From Pseudomonadota bacterium (lineage in GTDB: Bacteria > Pseudomonadota > Alphaproteobacteria > Reyranellales > Reyranellaceae), in contig JAEZHS010000758.1 in assembly GCA_023436825.1 (NCBI GenBank), positions 1-7,924 on the forward strand: a stretch of DNA of 7,924 bases. The letters run 5' to 3'. The first letter of the stretch is position 1; each line of letters begins with the position of its first letter. Below the pieces are notes generated by a model. That model was not told the DNA's origin and made no database searches. It worked only from the letters and a program-made list of their open reading frames with translations. Below, piece after piece: positions 1 to 6,025 of the stretch. Position numbers and translations under genes: made by a program.

Positions 1-208
1 CGCCCAGCCACAGGCTGCGCCAGAAGGCCGAGATGAACTCGGGATAGCGGCCGATGGCGTAGAACCAGCGCAGCGACCAGCGGTCGGTCGGGAACGAGAG
101 ATAGCCCTCGGGCGTGAAGGCGACGAAGCAGACGACCAGAATGGGCGCCAGCATGAAGATGACGAACAGCGTGTGGTAGGCGAGTGCGATCGGTCCGTTT
201 CTGCTCAT
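1..208 (-). CDS. ABC transporter permease, second subunit (PotC-like), N-terminal part only
   Basis: Inner-membrane permease subunit of the POPT-type importer encoded just upstream. Only the first 69 codons lie in the window; the gene continues past position 1. The start ATG (208-206) overlaps the stop TGA of the preceding permease gene in the sequence ATGA, a typical sign of translational coupling. The protein begins MSRNGPIALAYHTLFVIF and has one clear membrane segment (about residues 7-29), then a periplasmic stretch with FPTDRWSLRWFYAI. That 'P..RWSLRWF' pattern after the first helix is characteristic of PotC/YdcV-type permeases. The EAA loop, which would contact the ATPase, lies outside the window. 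Subunit identity is inferred from this N-terminus and the SBP-ATPase-permease-permease order; substrate cannot be read from it. Confidence 0.85.
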   Translation of the reverse strand, partial: MSRNGPIALAYHTLFVIFMLAPILVVCFVAFTPEGYLSFPTDRWSLRWFYAIGRYPEFISAFWRSLWLG

Positions 209-1071
209 CCGAACACCTGTGCGTAGCGGCGTTCGACCAAGCGGCTGGCGCCGACCACGATCGCGACCAGGGCGGCCAGCAGCAGCACGGCGACTGCCGC
301 GCCCAAGGGCCAGTTCAGGGTGTTGAGGAATTCGTCGTAGGCCAATGTCGAGGCGACCTTCAGACGTCGGCCACCGATGATGGCGGGCGTGGCGAAGGCG
401 CTGGCCGCGAGCGCGAAGACGATGATGGCGCCCGACAGGATGCCCGGCATGACCTGCGGCAGCACGATGCGGCGCAGCACGGTGAAGGGGCCCGCCCCCA
501 GCGCCACTGCCGCGTTCTCGACCTGCGGGTCGAGGCGCTGCAGGGCCGCCCACACCGCCAGCACCATGTAGGGCATCAGCACGTGCGTCAGCGCCACGAT
601 GACGCCGGTCTCGGTGAACATGAAGGGCAGCGGAGCGGAGATCAGGCCCATCGACACCAGCGCCTTGTTCACGAGACCCGAGTTGCCGCCGAACAGCAGC
701 GCCCAGCCCAGGGTGCGTGCGACGACGGAGATCAGCAGCGGCCCCAGGATCACCAGCAGGAAGAGGCCGCGCCACGGGCTCTTCATGCGGTTCAGGATGT
801 AGGCCTCGGGTGCGCCCAGCAGGGCCGCAAGCAGGGTAACGAAGAAGGCGATGCGGAAGGTCCGCCAGAACATCTCCAGGAAGTAGGAATCGGTGAAGAC
901 CTCGTGCCAGTTCTTCAGCACGAACACGGGCTCGATGCCCTTGTACTGGCCCCAGTCATGGAACGAGAGCAGCACGGTCATCACCAGCGGCACGATCACG
1001 ATGGCCGCGAACAGCAGCAGTGCCGGGAGGCTGAGGAGGTATGGCGTCTTTGTCATCCCGGAAGTGCTCAC
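205..1071 (-). CDS. ABC transporter permease, first subunit (PotB-like)
   Basis: Inner-membrane permease forming half of the solute channel. About six hydrophobic segments are visible, starting with PYLLSLPALLLFAAIVIVP near the N-terminus. Near residues 185-210 lies the EAA loop that docks on the ATPase, readable as ENAAVALGAG followed by RRIVLPQVMPGI, with the conserved G and the I-LP ending. Length (about 288 residues) is normal for BPD_transp_1 permeases. The start is uncertain. GTG at 1071 overlaps the ATPase stop as GTGA, matching the ATGA junction at the gene's other end, and is chosen here. GTG at 1083 and ATG at 1056 (MTKTPYLL) are in the same frame, and none has a convincing Shine-Dalgarno sequence. 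It is third in the operon, between the ATPase and the second permease. Family is confident, substrate is not. Confidence 0.92.
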   Translation of the reverse strand: MSTSGMTKTPYLLSLPALLLFAAIVIVPLVMTVLLSFHDWGQYKGIEPVFVLKNWHEVFTDSYFLEMFWRTFRIAFFVTLLAALLGAPEAYILNRMKSPWRGLFLLVILGPLLISVVARTLGWALLFGGNSGLVNKALVSMGLISAPLPFMFTETGVIVALTHVLMPYMVLAVWAALQRLDPQVENAAVALGAGPFTVLRRIVLPQVMPGILSGAIIVFALAASAFATPAIIGGRRLKVASTLAYDEFLNTLNWPLGAAVAVLLLAALVAIVVGASRLVERRYAQVFG

Positions 1072-1991
1072 GCCTTCGCCCACGCCAGATGCACGGCCTC
1101 ACCTTCGCCAGGCATTGTCTCGCCGGTGTTCTGGCGGATCACCGTCATCAGGCCGTCCGCGGTCTCGACCTGGTAGAGCCAGTGGTTGCCCTGGAAGATG
1201 CGCGTGCGCACCTTGCCGGCGAGTCCCGTGCTCGCGAACGAGATCTTCTCCGGCCGCACGGTGCTGCCGTTCACCAGGTTGGTGCGGCCGAGGAAGCTCG
1301 CCACGAACGGCGTCGCCGGCCGCTCGTAGGCCTCGTGCGGCGGGCCGATCTGCTCGGCGCGTCCATGATTCATCACCACCAGCCGGTCGGAGAGCGCCAT
1401 CGCCTCGGCCTGATCGTGCGTCACCAGGATGGTGGTCGTGCCGACCGTGCGCTGGATCTGGCGCAGTTCGATCTGCATCTCCTCGCGCAGCTTGGCATCG
1501 AGATTTGAAAGCGGCTCGTCGAGCAGCAGGATCTGAGGGCGGATCACCAGCGCGCGCGCGAGCGCCACGCGCTGCTGCTGGCCGCCCGACATCTGGCGCG
1601 GATAGCGGCCAACAAAGGCGCCGAGGCCGACCAGCTCCAGCGTCTCGCCGACGCGCCGGGTACGCTCGGCCGGGGCGACGCCCTGCATCTCCAGGCCGAA
1701 GCCCACATTCTCGGCCACGGTCATGTGCGGGAAGAGCGCGTAGCTCTGGAACACGATGCCGAGCCCTCGCTTGGCGGGCTTCACGGCGAGGAGATCGCGG
1801 CCTTCGAGGCGGATAGCGCCCGCGGTCGGCTCGACGAAGCCCGCGATCATCTGCAGGGTCGTGGTCTTGCCGCAGCCCGAGGGGCCTAGCAGCGAGACGA
1901 ACTCGCCCTTCTCGACCGCAAGCGTCAGCCCATCGACCGCGACATGCGTGCCGAAGCGCTTGCTCAGGCCTTCGAGGGAGAGAAATGACAT
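1068..1991 (-). CDS. ABC transporter ATP-binding protein (PotA-like), short C-terminal domain
   Basis: Cytoplasmic ATPase that powers the importer. From the chosen ATG (1991) it is 307 residues. Walker A GPSGCGKTT is at 36-44, the Q-loop Q82, signature MSGGQQQR at 134-141, Walker B ILLLDEP at 154-160, D-loop SNLD at 162-165 and the H-loop histidine H192. All catalytic residues are present. The reading frame stays open upstream to 2051, but that would overlap the binding-protein gene, and MSFLSLEGLSKRFG is the normal N-terminus. No good ribosome-binding site is visible in the 16-bp gap, so coupling to the gene before is likely. PotA-type proteins are usually about 340-370 residues. Here LGRTNLVNG runs straight into TVRPEKI, so much of the first TOBE segment is missing. 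Second gene of the operon. Confidence 0.95.
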   Translation of the reverse strand: MSFLSLEGLSKRFGTHVAVDGLTLAVEKGEFVSLLGPSGCGKTTTLQMIAGFVEPTAGAIRLEGRDLLAVKPAKRGLGIVFQSYALFPHMTVAENVGFGLEMQGVAPAERTRRVGETLELVGLGAFVGRYPRQMSGGQQQRVALARALVIRPQILLLDEPLSNLDAKLREEMQIELRQIQRTVGTTTILVTHDQAEAMALSDRLVVMNHGRAEQIGPPHEAYERPATPFVASFLGRTNLVNGSTVRPEKISFASTGLAGKVRTRIFQGNHWLYQVETADGLMTVIRQNTGETMPGEGEAVHLAWAKA

Positions 1992-2007
1992 CAGCAGCGG
2001 ACGGTGA

Positions 2008-3045
2008 TCACCGCTCCACCTCGCGGTTCCAGCGCTTGGTCCAGTCCTCACGCTGGGCGTTGATGACGTCCCAGTCGGGCGAGATGATCAGCTTGGCACG
2101 CTCACCGACCGGCGCCATCTTCAGCTCCGGCATGTTGACGTCGACCTTGGTGTTGACCGGGCCGTTGCCCATGTCCTTGGCCAGCACGGTCTGCACCGGC
2201 GCGGAGATCAGCGCCTTGATGAACTCGTGCGCCAGCGGGTTGACGTTGGCCTTGGCGACCGGGCAGGCCGAGGCCAGCAGGATCGGCGCGCCTTCCTTGG
2301 GATAGATGAAGTCGACCGGGAAGCCGGTGTTGGCGAAGGCCTGCACGCGGCCGGTGCCCCACACCGCGATCTGAGCCTGGTTGGACTGGAAGAGCTCGGT
2401 CATCTTGCCCGGCGAGGGCTCGTAGACCAGCACGTTCGGGTTCACGTCGTTCTTCATCACCTTGAAGCCCGGCTCGATGTTCTTCTCGCCGCCGCCGTTC
2501 ATGCGGGCGAACATCATCAGCGTATAGAGGCCGTAGGTGTTGTTGATCGGCGGGATCACCAGCAGCTTCTTGAACTTCGGATCCTTCAGGTCGTTCCACG
2601 AGGTCGGCGTCGCCCAGCCCTTGTCCTTGAAGGTCTTGGTATTGATCATGAAGCCGGTGCCGGTCTGGCCGACGGCGACCGCCTTGTCGTCCTTGAACAG
2701 GGCGGCTGGGTAGAGCTGGCTCTTGTCGAGGCCGTCGATCTTGGCGCAGAAGCCGAGCTGGATCGCCTGGTACATCGGGCCGTCATCGACGATCGCCACG
2801 TCGATCACCTGGTTGGCCTTCTGGGCCTGCAGCTTGGCCAGCGTATCCGTCGAGTTGCCGGCGACGTACTCGACCTTCACGCCGTGCTTCTGCTCGAAAG
2901 CCGGGATCATCTCCTTGCGCAGCGTCTGCTCCCACGAGCCGCCATAGGCCGCCACGGTGAGCGTCTTGGATTGTGCGAATGCCGCGCCTGCGGCGAGCAG
3001 TACCGCCGCGCCTGCGAGCGCGGCGCCATGGATCGAACGCCCCAT
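2008..3045 (-). CDS. Periplasmic substrate-binding protein of POPT-type ABC transporter (PotD-like)
   Basis: Captures the solute in the periplasm and delivers it to the permeases. The protein is 345 residues from ATG 3045, which has a strong AGGAGGGG four to five bases upstream; an in-frame extension to 3084 lacks this. Residues 1-24 form a signal peptide (basic MGR, alanine-rich core, AFA then QS at the cleavage site). The mature part begins KTLTVAAYGGSWEQ, followed by FEQKHGVKVEYV, which is the classic first lobe of spermidine/putrescine-type binding proteins. SWNDLKDPKFKKLL is the usual hinge-region motif. Two cysteines (in GFCAKID and SACPVAK) could form a disulfide. First gene of the operon, divergent from a LysR regulator. 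The ligand is unknown: polyamine, opine, amino-acid derivative or other small cation are all possible. Confidence 0.93.
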   Translation of the reverse strand: MGRSIHGAALAGAAVLLAAGAAFAQSKTLTVAAYGGSWEQTLRKEMIPAFEQKHGVKVEYVAGNSTDTLAKLQAQKANQVIDVAIVDDGPMYQAIQLGFCAKIDGLDKSQLYPAALFKDDKAVAVGQTGTGFMINTKTFKDKGWATPTSWNDLKDPKFKKLLVIPPINNTYGLYTLMMFARMNGGGEKNIEPGFKVMKNDVNPNVLVYEPSPGKMTELFQSNQAQIAVWGTGRVQAFANTGFPVDFIYPKEGAPILLASACPVAKANVNPLAHEFIKALISAPVQTVLAKDMGNGPVNTKVDVNMPELKMAPVGERAKLIISPDWDVINAQREDWTKRWNREVER

Positions 3046-3047
3046 AA

Positions 3048-3055
3048 CCCCTCCT
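3048..3055 (-). promoter_or_regulatory. Ribosome-binding site of the binding-protein gene
   Basis: Reading the minus strand, AGGAGGGG precedes ATG 3045 by two bases (four from the AGGAGG core). It is the strongest Shine-Dalgarno sequence in the operon and decides the start over the in-frame codon at 3084. It fits the need for binding protein in excess of the membrane subunits. Confidence 0.75.
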
Positions 3056-3057
3056 GT

Positions 3058-3077
3058 CGCGGCACCGTTCTGCCGCG
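3058..3077 (-). other. Hairpin in the 5' leader of the transporter operon
   Basis: Arms CGCGGCA and TGCCGCG pair perfectly over 7 bp around a 6-base loop. The hairpin ends one base before the Shine-Dalgarno sequence and begins at about the transcription start predicted from the -35/-10 candidate. If that start is right, the mRNA would begin with this stem. A stabilising role is inferred. Confidence 0.4.
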
Positions 3078-3083
3078 GCGCCA

Positions 3084-3112
3084 ATGTTTTCGGTCTGTGA
3101 TCGCGGCGTCAA
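3084..3112 (-). promoter_or_regulatory. Candidate sigma70 promoter of the transporter operon
   Basis: On the minus strand TTGACG (3112-3107) is a 5-of-6 match to the -35 box. After a 17-base spacer comes AAACAT (3089-3084), a poor 3-of-6 match to the -10 box, as is common for promoters needing an activator. The predicted start is near 3077. The LysR-type dyad would then be centred about 65 bp upstream, the usual activator position. Prediction only. Confidence 0.4.
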
Positions 3113-3134
3113 ATTCGAAATCTCTGCCGCCTCC

Positions 3135-3149
3135 ATAACAAGATGTTAT
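3135..3149. promoter_or_regulatory. LysR-type operator, ATAACA-N3-TGTTAT
   Basis: A perfect dyad with 6-base arms ATAACA and TGTTAT around AGA. It contains the T-N11-A signature of LysR-type binding sites (T3136, A3148) and lies between the divergent transporter operon and the LysR gene. Its right arm overlaps TATAAA (3147-3152), a possible -10 box of the regulator gene, which would allow autorepression. It is AT-rich against a GC-rich background. Confidence 0.65.
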
Positions 3150-3157
3150 AAAACGCC

Positions 3158-4129
3158 ATGCGCGGCCTCAATCCCCGCCAGATCGAGGCGTTCCGCGCCG
3201 TCATCCTGACCGGCGGCGTCGGCGCCGCGGCGTCGCTGATCAATGTGACTCAGCCCGCGGTCAGCCGCATGTTGCGCGACCTGCAGAGCCACCTTGGCCT
3301 GACGCTGTTCGAGCGCCGCGGCACCGGCCTGGTGCCGACCAGCGAGGCGCTGTCGCTCTATGCCGAGGTCGAGCGCGCCTTCGTCGGGCTGGAGCGCATC
3401 GAGCAGATGGCGACCGAGCTGCGCACGAGGCGGGCGGGCTTTTTGCGCATCGCGGCCCTCCCCGCGCTCGCCAACGGCTTCCTGCCGCGCTTCGTGGGAG
3501 AGTTCCTGAAGGAGCGGCCCAAGCTCGACATCGTACTGTCCGGCCTGGTGTCGCATGCCGTTCTGGCCTCGGTGGCGCAGGGCCAGAGCGACCTGGGTTT
3601 CGCCGAGGCTTCGATGGAGCATGCCAACGTCGATCGCGAAGGCATGCCGCCCGCGCCCTTCGTCGCCGTCCTGCCCGAGCGCCATCGCCTGGCACGCAAG
3701 AAGAGATTGGGGCCGACCGACTTCGAGGGCGAGAACTTCATCTCGCTCGGGCCCTCGACGCTGTCGCGCTTCCGCATCGACCGCGTCTTCGCCGAGCATG
3801 GCGTGACTCGCATCCTGCGCATCGAGACGCCCCTGTCGGAGATCGCCTGTGCGCTCGCGGGTTCGGGCGCCGGCGTGGTGCTGTGCGAGCCCTTCACCGC
3901 CACCGAATATTCGACGCGCGGCATCGTGGTGCGCCGCTTCGATCCCCAGATCGACTTCGAGTTCGCGGCGCTCCTGCCGGCCCAACGCAGCGTGCCGCCG
4001 GTGGCACGCGAGTTCATCGACGGCTTCAGGGCGCACGTCTCGGCGTTCCTGCGACGCGGTCCGAACATGAGCAGCGCGGTCTACCGCGCTGAAGTGAGCA
4101 GAAACGTCAGCTCGTGCTTGTTGTGGTGA
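3158..4129 (+). CDS. LysR-family transcriptional regulator, OccR/NocR-like
   Basis: DNA-binding regulator, likely controlling the divergent ABC operon in response to the imported solute. The N-terminal winged helix-turn-helix spans about residues 5-64: NPRQIEAFRAVILTGG, then the recognition helix region VTQPAVSRMLRDL and the wing LTLFERRG. The effector domain runs from about 93 to 300. The segments RQIEAFRAV, AFVGL, LRIAA-PALANG-LPRF and ERP-L resemble the opine regulators OccR and NocR of Agrobacterium as I remember them. The ATG at 3158 has no Shine-Dalgarno sequence and lies just after a TATAAA, so translation may be leaderless. At 323 residues it is about 20 longer than usual. The extra tail after FLRR (300) is read from DNA whose last part is antisense to the neighbouring methyltransferase. 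Family is certain; the OccR/NocR link is moderately supported. Confidence 0.93.
   Translation: MRGLNPRQIEAFRAVILTGGVGAAASLINVTQPAVSRMLRDLQSHLGLTLFERRGTGLVPTSEALSLYAEVERAFVGLERIEQMATELRTRRAGFLRIAALPALANGFLPRFVGEFLKERPKLDIVLSGLVSHAVLASVAQGQSDLGFAEASMEHANVDREGMPPAPFVAVLPERHRLARKKRLGPTDFEGENFISLGPSTLSRFRIDRVFAEHGVTRILRIETPLSEIACALAGSGAGVVLCEPFTATEYSTRGIVVRRFDPQIDFEFAALLPAQRSVPPVAREFIDGFRAHVSAFLRRGPNMSSAVYRAEVSRNVSSCLLW
4072..4091. terminator. Hairpin between convergent genes, around the methyltransferase stop codon
   Basis: Nine-base arms CAGCGCGGT and ACCGCGCTG pair perfectly with the central CT. A realistic fold is an 8-bp stem with loop TCTA. The methyltransferase stop (TAG on the minus strand, 4083-4081) lies in the loop. 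No T-run follows on either strand, so it would be at best a Rho-assisted or bidirectional terminator. Confidence 0.35.
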
Positions 4130-4992
4130 AGGTGCAGCACCTGCGCGCCGGGAATGGCGGCGAACGCGGCCGCCGCCTCATGATCGGTCTCGCCCTGGAA
4201 CTTGATTGTGCAGACGAAGTTGCGCACCAGGCCGGACGACCGCCACGTCTCGACCAGCCGCAGCAGCCGCGCCGGATAGCAGACGATGTCGGAGAAAAGC
4301 CAGTCGACGGCGCCGACGGCGGCGGGCGCGAGGGCAAAGGCGCTCTCGCCGCGCCACTCGACGCCCGGCATCGCCGCCACCCTGGGCTCGAGCGGCGCCT
4401 TGTCGACGGCGAGTACCGTCGCGCCGAGACCCGCCAGCACCCAGGTCCAGCCGCCCGGCGACGCGCCGAGATCGAGACAGCGTTCGCCCGGCCCCGGCCA
4501 GCGCCCGAGGCGGACCAGCGCTTCCCAGAGCTTCAGATAGGCGCGGTTTGGCGGGCCAGTCCTGTCCTCGACGAAGGCCACCTCGCCGTTGGCGAAGGGC
4601 GAGCTGCAGCGCGCAGCCGCCAACAGGCGGTCCGCAGCCAGCAAGGTCCATGACCCGAGCGGCGCCGACGGCGCCTTCGCCGGAAACACGACGGGCTTGG
4701 CCGAGACGTGCGGCAGACGTTCGTGGATCAGCGCCGCCCGCCGATGATGCAGCGGCGCATACATCGCCCAATTGCGCTGGATGTCGCGCAGCGCCTTGGC
4801 CGCACTGCCGATCGATTCGACCGGAAGCTCGCGGCAGTCGTACCAGACATTGGCGGCCCAGGCTGCGGCGACTGCAGCGCCTTCGCACACGAACAGCCGC
4901 TCGTGCCGATGCACGACGGTCGCGCCGCCACGACGCAGCTCCTCCTGCAACTGATCTGTAAAGCCCTCGGCGGCGAGGTAGGCAGTGGTCAT
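4081..4992 (-). CDS. FtsJ-fold SAM-dependent rRNA 2'-O-methyltransferase, RlmM-like
   Basis: Predicted to transfer methyl from S-adenosylmethionine to a ribose 2'-OH in RNA, by analogy with RlmM, which modifies C2498 of 23S rRNA. From ATG 4992 it has 303 residues. The SAM-binding motif CLDLGASPGGWTW is at 172-184, with acidic VD at 196-197. A K-D-K-E tetrad typical of FtsJ enzymes is complete: K154 in RAYLKLWEAL, D235 in FSDIVCYPAR, K264 in TIKFQG and E294 in NKHELT. 'DIV-YPAR' and 'H-NKHELT' resemble 'DMVEKPA-' and 'YHDREEVT' of E. coli RlmM. The N-terminal ~120 residues match no motif I recognise but would hold the RNA-binding part; E. coli RlmM is longer (366). The open frame up to 5151 runs over the divergent gene and is rejected. 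The exact RNA target is inferred. Confidence 0.85.
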   Translation of the reverse strand: MTTAYLAAEGFTDQLQEELRRGGATVVHRHERLFVCEGAAVAAAWAANVWYDCRELPVESIGSAAKALRDIQRNWAMYAPLHHRRAALIHERLPHVSAKPVVFPAKAPSAPLGSWTLLAADRLLAAARCSSPFANGEVAFVEDRTGPPNRAYLKLWEALVRLGRWPGPGERCLDLGASPGGWTWVLAGLGATVLAVDKAPLEPRVAAMPGVEWRGESAFALAPAAVGAVDWLFSDIVCYPARLLRLVETWRSSGLVRNFVCTIKFQGETDHEAAAAFAAIPGAQVLHLHHNKHELTFLLTSAR

Positions 4993-5039
4993 ACGGGGCA
5001 ACCTAATCCATCGCCCATCGTTCGCAGGCAAGAGATTCC

Positions 5040-5044
5040 GGAGG
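5040..5044 (+). promoter_or_regulatory. Ribosome-binding site of the DUF6496-type gene
   Basis: GGAGG six bases before ATG 5051 decides this start over an in-frame upstream codon at 4985. It lies in the 58-bp gap shared with the divergent methyltransferase gene, in which I see no clear promoter boxes. Confidence 0.7.
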
Positions 5045-5050
5045 ATCATC

Positions 5051-5416
5051 ATGGCCAAGGCATCGATGGCCCAGCGCAAGACCATGGGCCGCGTCATGCA
5101 CGAGTACGCCCATGGCGAGCTGAAGAGCGGGCGACGCGGCAAGGGCGGCAAGGTGAAGAGCCGGCGTCAGGCGATCGCCATCGCGCTCGAGGAGGCTGGC
5201 GCTTCCAAGTACGAAAGCAAGGAGAAGAACCGGCGCAACCTCGCGCGCACCAAGCGCAAGGAGGCGACCGGCCGCACCGCCCAGCAGGAGACCGAGGGCA
5301 AGGCCCGCGTCGGCGCTCTCAGCAAACGCGAAAGCTCGCGCGCGATGGGCGGCCAGAACGCCAAGACGACGACACGACGCTCGCCCCGTCGGCGCAACGC
5401 GCACCGGGCCTCGTGA
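5051..5416 (+). CDS. Small basic protein, DUF6496-type
   Basis: 121 residues, very rich in Lys and Arg, with no signal peptide or membrane segment, so probably cytoplasmic. Residues 12-50 carry the pattern I associate with DUF6496 proteins: VMHEYAHGELKSGR, a Gly/Lys linker, then SRRQAIAIALEEAG. The rest (50-121) is low-complexity, polar and basic, ending in an Arg-rich tail. The function of this family is unknown to me. The basic character would suit nucleic-acid binding, but that is inference. Its stop TGA shares one base with the ATG of the cupin gene (TGATG), so the two are probably co-translated. A GGAGG ribosome-binding site supports the start. Divergent from the RlmM-like gene. Confidence 0.8.
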   Translation: MAKASMAQRKTMGRVMHEYAHGELKSGRRGKGGKVKSRRQAIAIALEEAGASKYESKEKNRRNLARTKRKEATGRTAQQETEGKARVGALSKRESSRAMGGQNAKTTTRRSPRRRNAHRAS

Positions 5417-5916
5417 TGAACGGGCCGCAACGCATCGTCAACATCGCCAACCTCGCGCTGCGCGACGGCGGCAACGGCGAGGGTTTTCAGGCCAAGCTCG
5501 GCCGGGCCGGGCCGTTGCTCGGACTTAAGCGGCTGGGCTGCTCGCTGACCATCGTTCCGATGGGCAAGCGCGCCTGGCCGTTCCATCGCCATCATGTGGG
5601 CGACGAGCTCTTCTACATCGTAGCCGGCAGCGGCGAGGTGCGCCTGGACGACCAGACCGTCCCCATCCGTGCCGGCGATCTGATCGCCAATCCGGCAGGC
5701 GCCGAAGCCCATCAGATCGTCAATACCGGCGGCAGCGAGCTCAGCTATCTCGCCATCTCCGACATCAATACCGTCGACATCATCGAATACCCGGATTCGG
5801 GCAAGGTGGGGCTGGCCGCCGGCGTGAAGGACGGCGACCTGTCGAGCGCGCGCTACAAGGCACTCGGCCGCGTCACCCCTGCCGACTATTTCGACGGCGA
5901 GACGGCCGGTTCGTGA
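5416..5916 (+). CDS. Cupin-domain protein, metal-binding, function unknown
   Basis: 166 residues, one conserved beta-barrel. Cupin motif 1 is exact: PFHRHHVGDELFYIVAGSG gives H57, H59, E64 and G71 in HXH(X)4E(X)6G. Motif 2 is G87-(X)5-P93-X-G95-(X)3-H99-(X)3-N103, one residue longer than the consensus between Gly and His. All four usual metal ligands (H57, H59, E64, H99) are present. The N-terminus (RIVNIANLALRDGG) and C-terminus (EYPDSGKV, then DYFDGE) are typical of a widespread uncharacterised single-cupin family. Substrate and reaction cannot be read from the sequence. The ATG overlaps the stop of the basic DUF6496-type gene and has no strong ribosome-binding site of its own, consistent with translational coupling. 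The frame stays open far upstream, antisense to other genes, which is chance in high-GC DNA. Confidence 0.9.
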   Translation: MNGPQRIVNIANLALRDGGNGEGFQAKLGRAGPLLGLKRLGCSLTIVPMGKRAWPFHRHHVGDELFYIVAGSGEVRLDDQTVPIRAGDLIANPAGAEAHQIVNTGGSELSYLAISDINTVDIIEYPDSGKVGLAAGVKDGDLSSARYKALGRVTPADYFDGETAGS

Positions 5917-5962
5917 GCAAGCGCGGCTTGCGGACTTCAAGTATTTTCAATCTCTCCGCAAG
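5917..5962 (+). other. Overlapping, mutually exclusive inverted repeats after the cupin gene
   Basis: GCAAGC (5917-5922) pairs with GCTTGC (5926-5931) around a 3-base loop. CTTGCGGA (5927-5934) pairs with TCCGCAAG (5955-5962) around 20 bases. Both use the same CTTGC, so only one stem can form at a time. No T-run follows either. The rest of the 109-bp gap holds only the next gene's ribosome-binding site, with no clear promoter. Weak terminator or attenuator candidate. Confidence 0.3.
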
Positions 5963-6011
5963 GGACAACCCATGGCTCGGCTGGCAAAGCCTGTGCTACC
6001 GTTTCCGAAGT

Positions 6012-6020
6012 AGGAGGAGG
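6012..6020 (+). promoter_or_regulatory. Strong ribosome-binding site of the secreted repeat protein gene
   Basis: AGGAGGAGG, five bases before ATG 6026. This is the strongest Shine-Dalgarno match in the window and fixes the start. Confidence 0.8.
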
Positions 6021-6025
6021 TACAC

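Noticed and set aside
184..1176. Long plus-strand open frame opposite the first permease
   Set aside because: Gln/His/Arg-rich, without any domain; it is the antisense shadow of a clear membrane permease in GC-rich DNA.
893..1816. Plus-strand open frame rich in Arg, Ser and Pro
   Set aside because: Antisense to the ATPase and its neighbour, low complexity, no ribosome-binding site.
2002..2013. Perfect 12-bp palindrome CGGTGATCACCG over the binding-protein stop codon
   Set aside because: With no loop it gives only a 4-bp stem in RNA, too weak for a differential-expression hairpin between the first two genes.
2227..3138. 303-residue plus-strand frame opposite the binding protein
   Set aside because: The minus strand encodes a signal peptide and conserved binding-protein motifs here; the plus frame has no recognisable feature and runs across the promoter region.
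3146..4036. Minus-strand frames opposite the LysR gene
   Set aside because: The plus strand gives a full LysR protein; the opposite frames are His/Arg/Gln-rich shadows.
5167..5940. 257-residue minus-strand frame opposite the DUF6496-type and cupin genes
   Set aside because: The cupin motifs on the plus strand are exact with all metal ligands; the antisense frame shows no domain.
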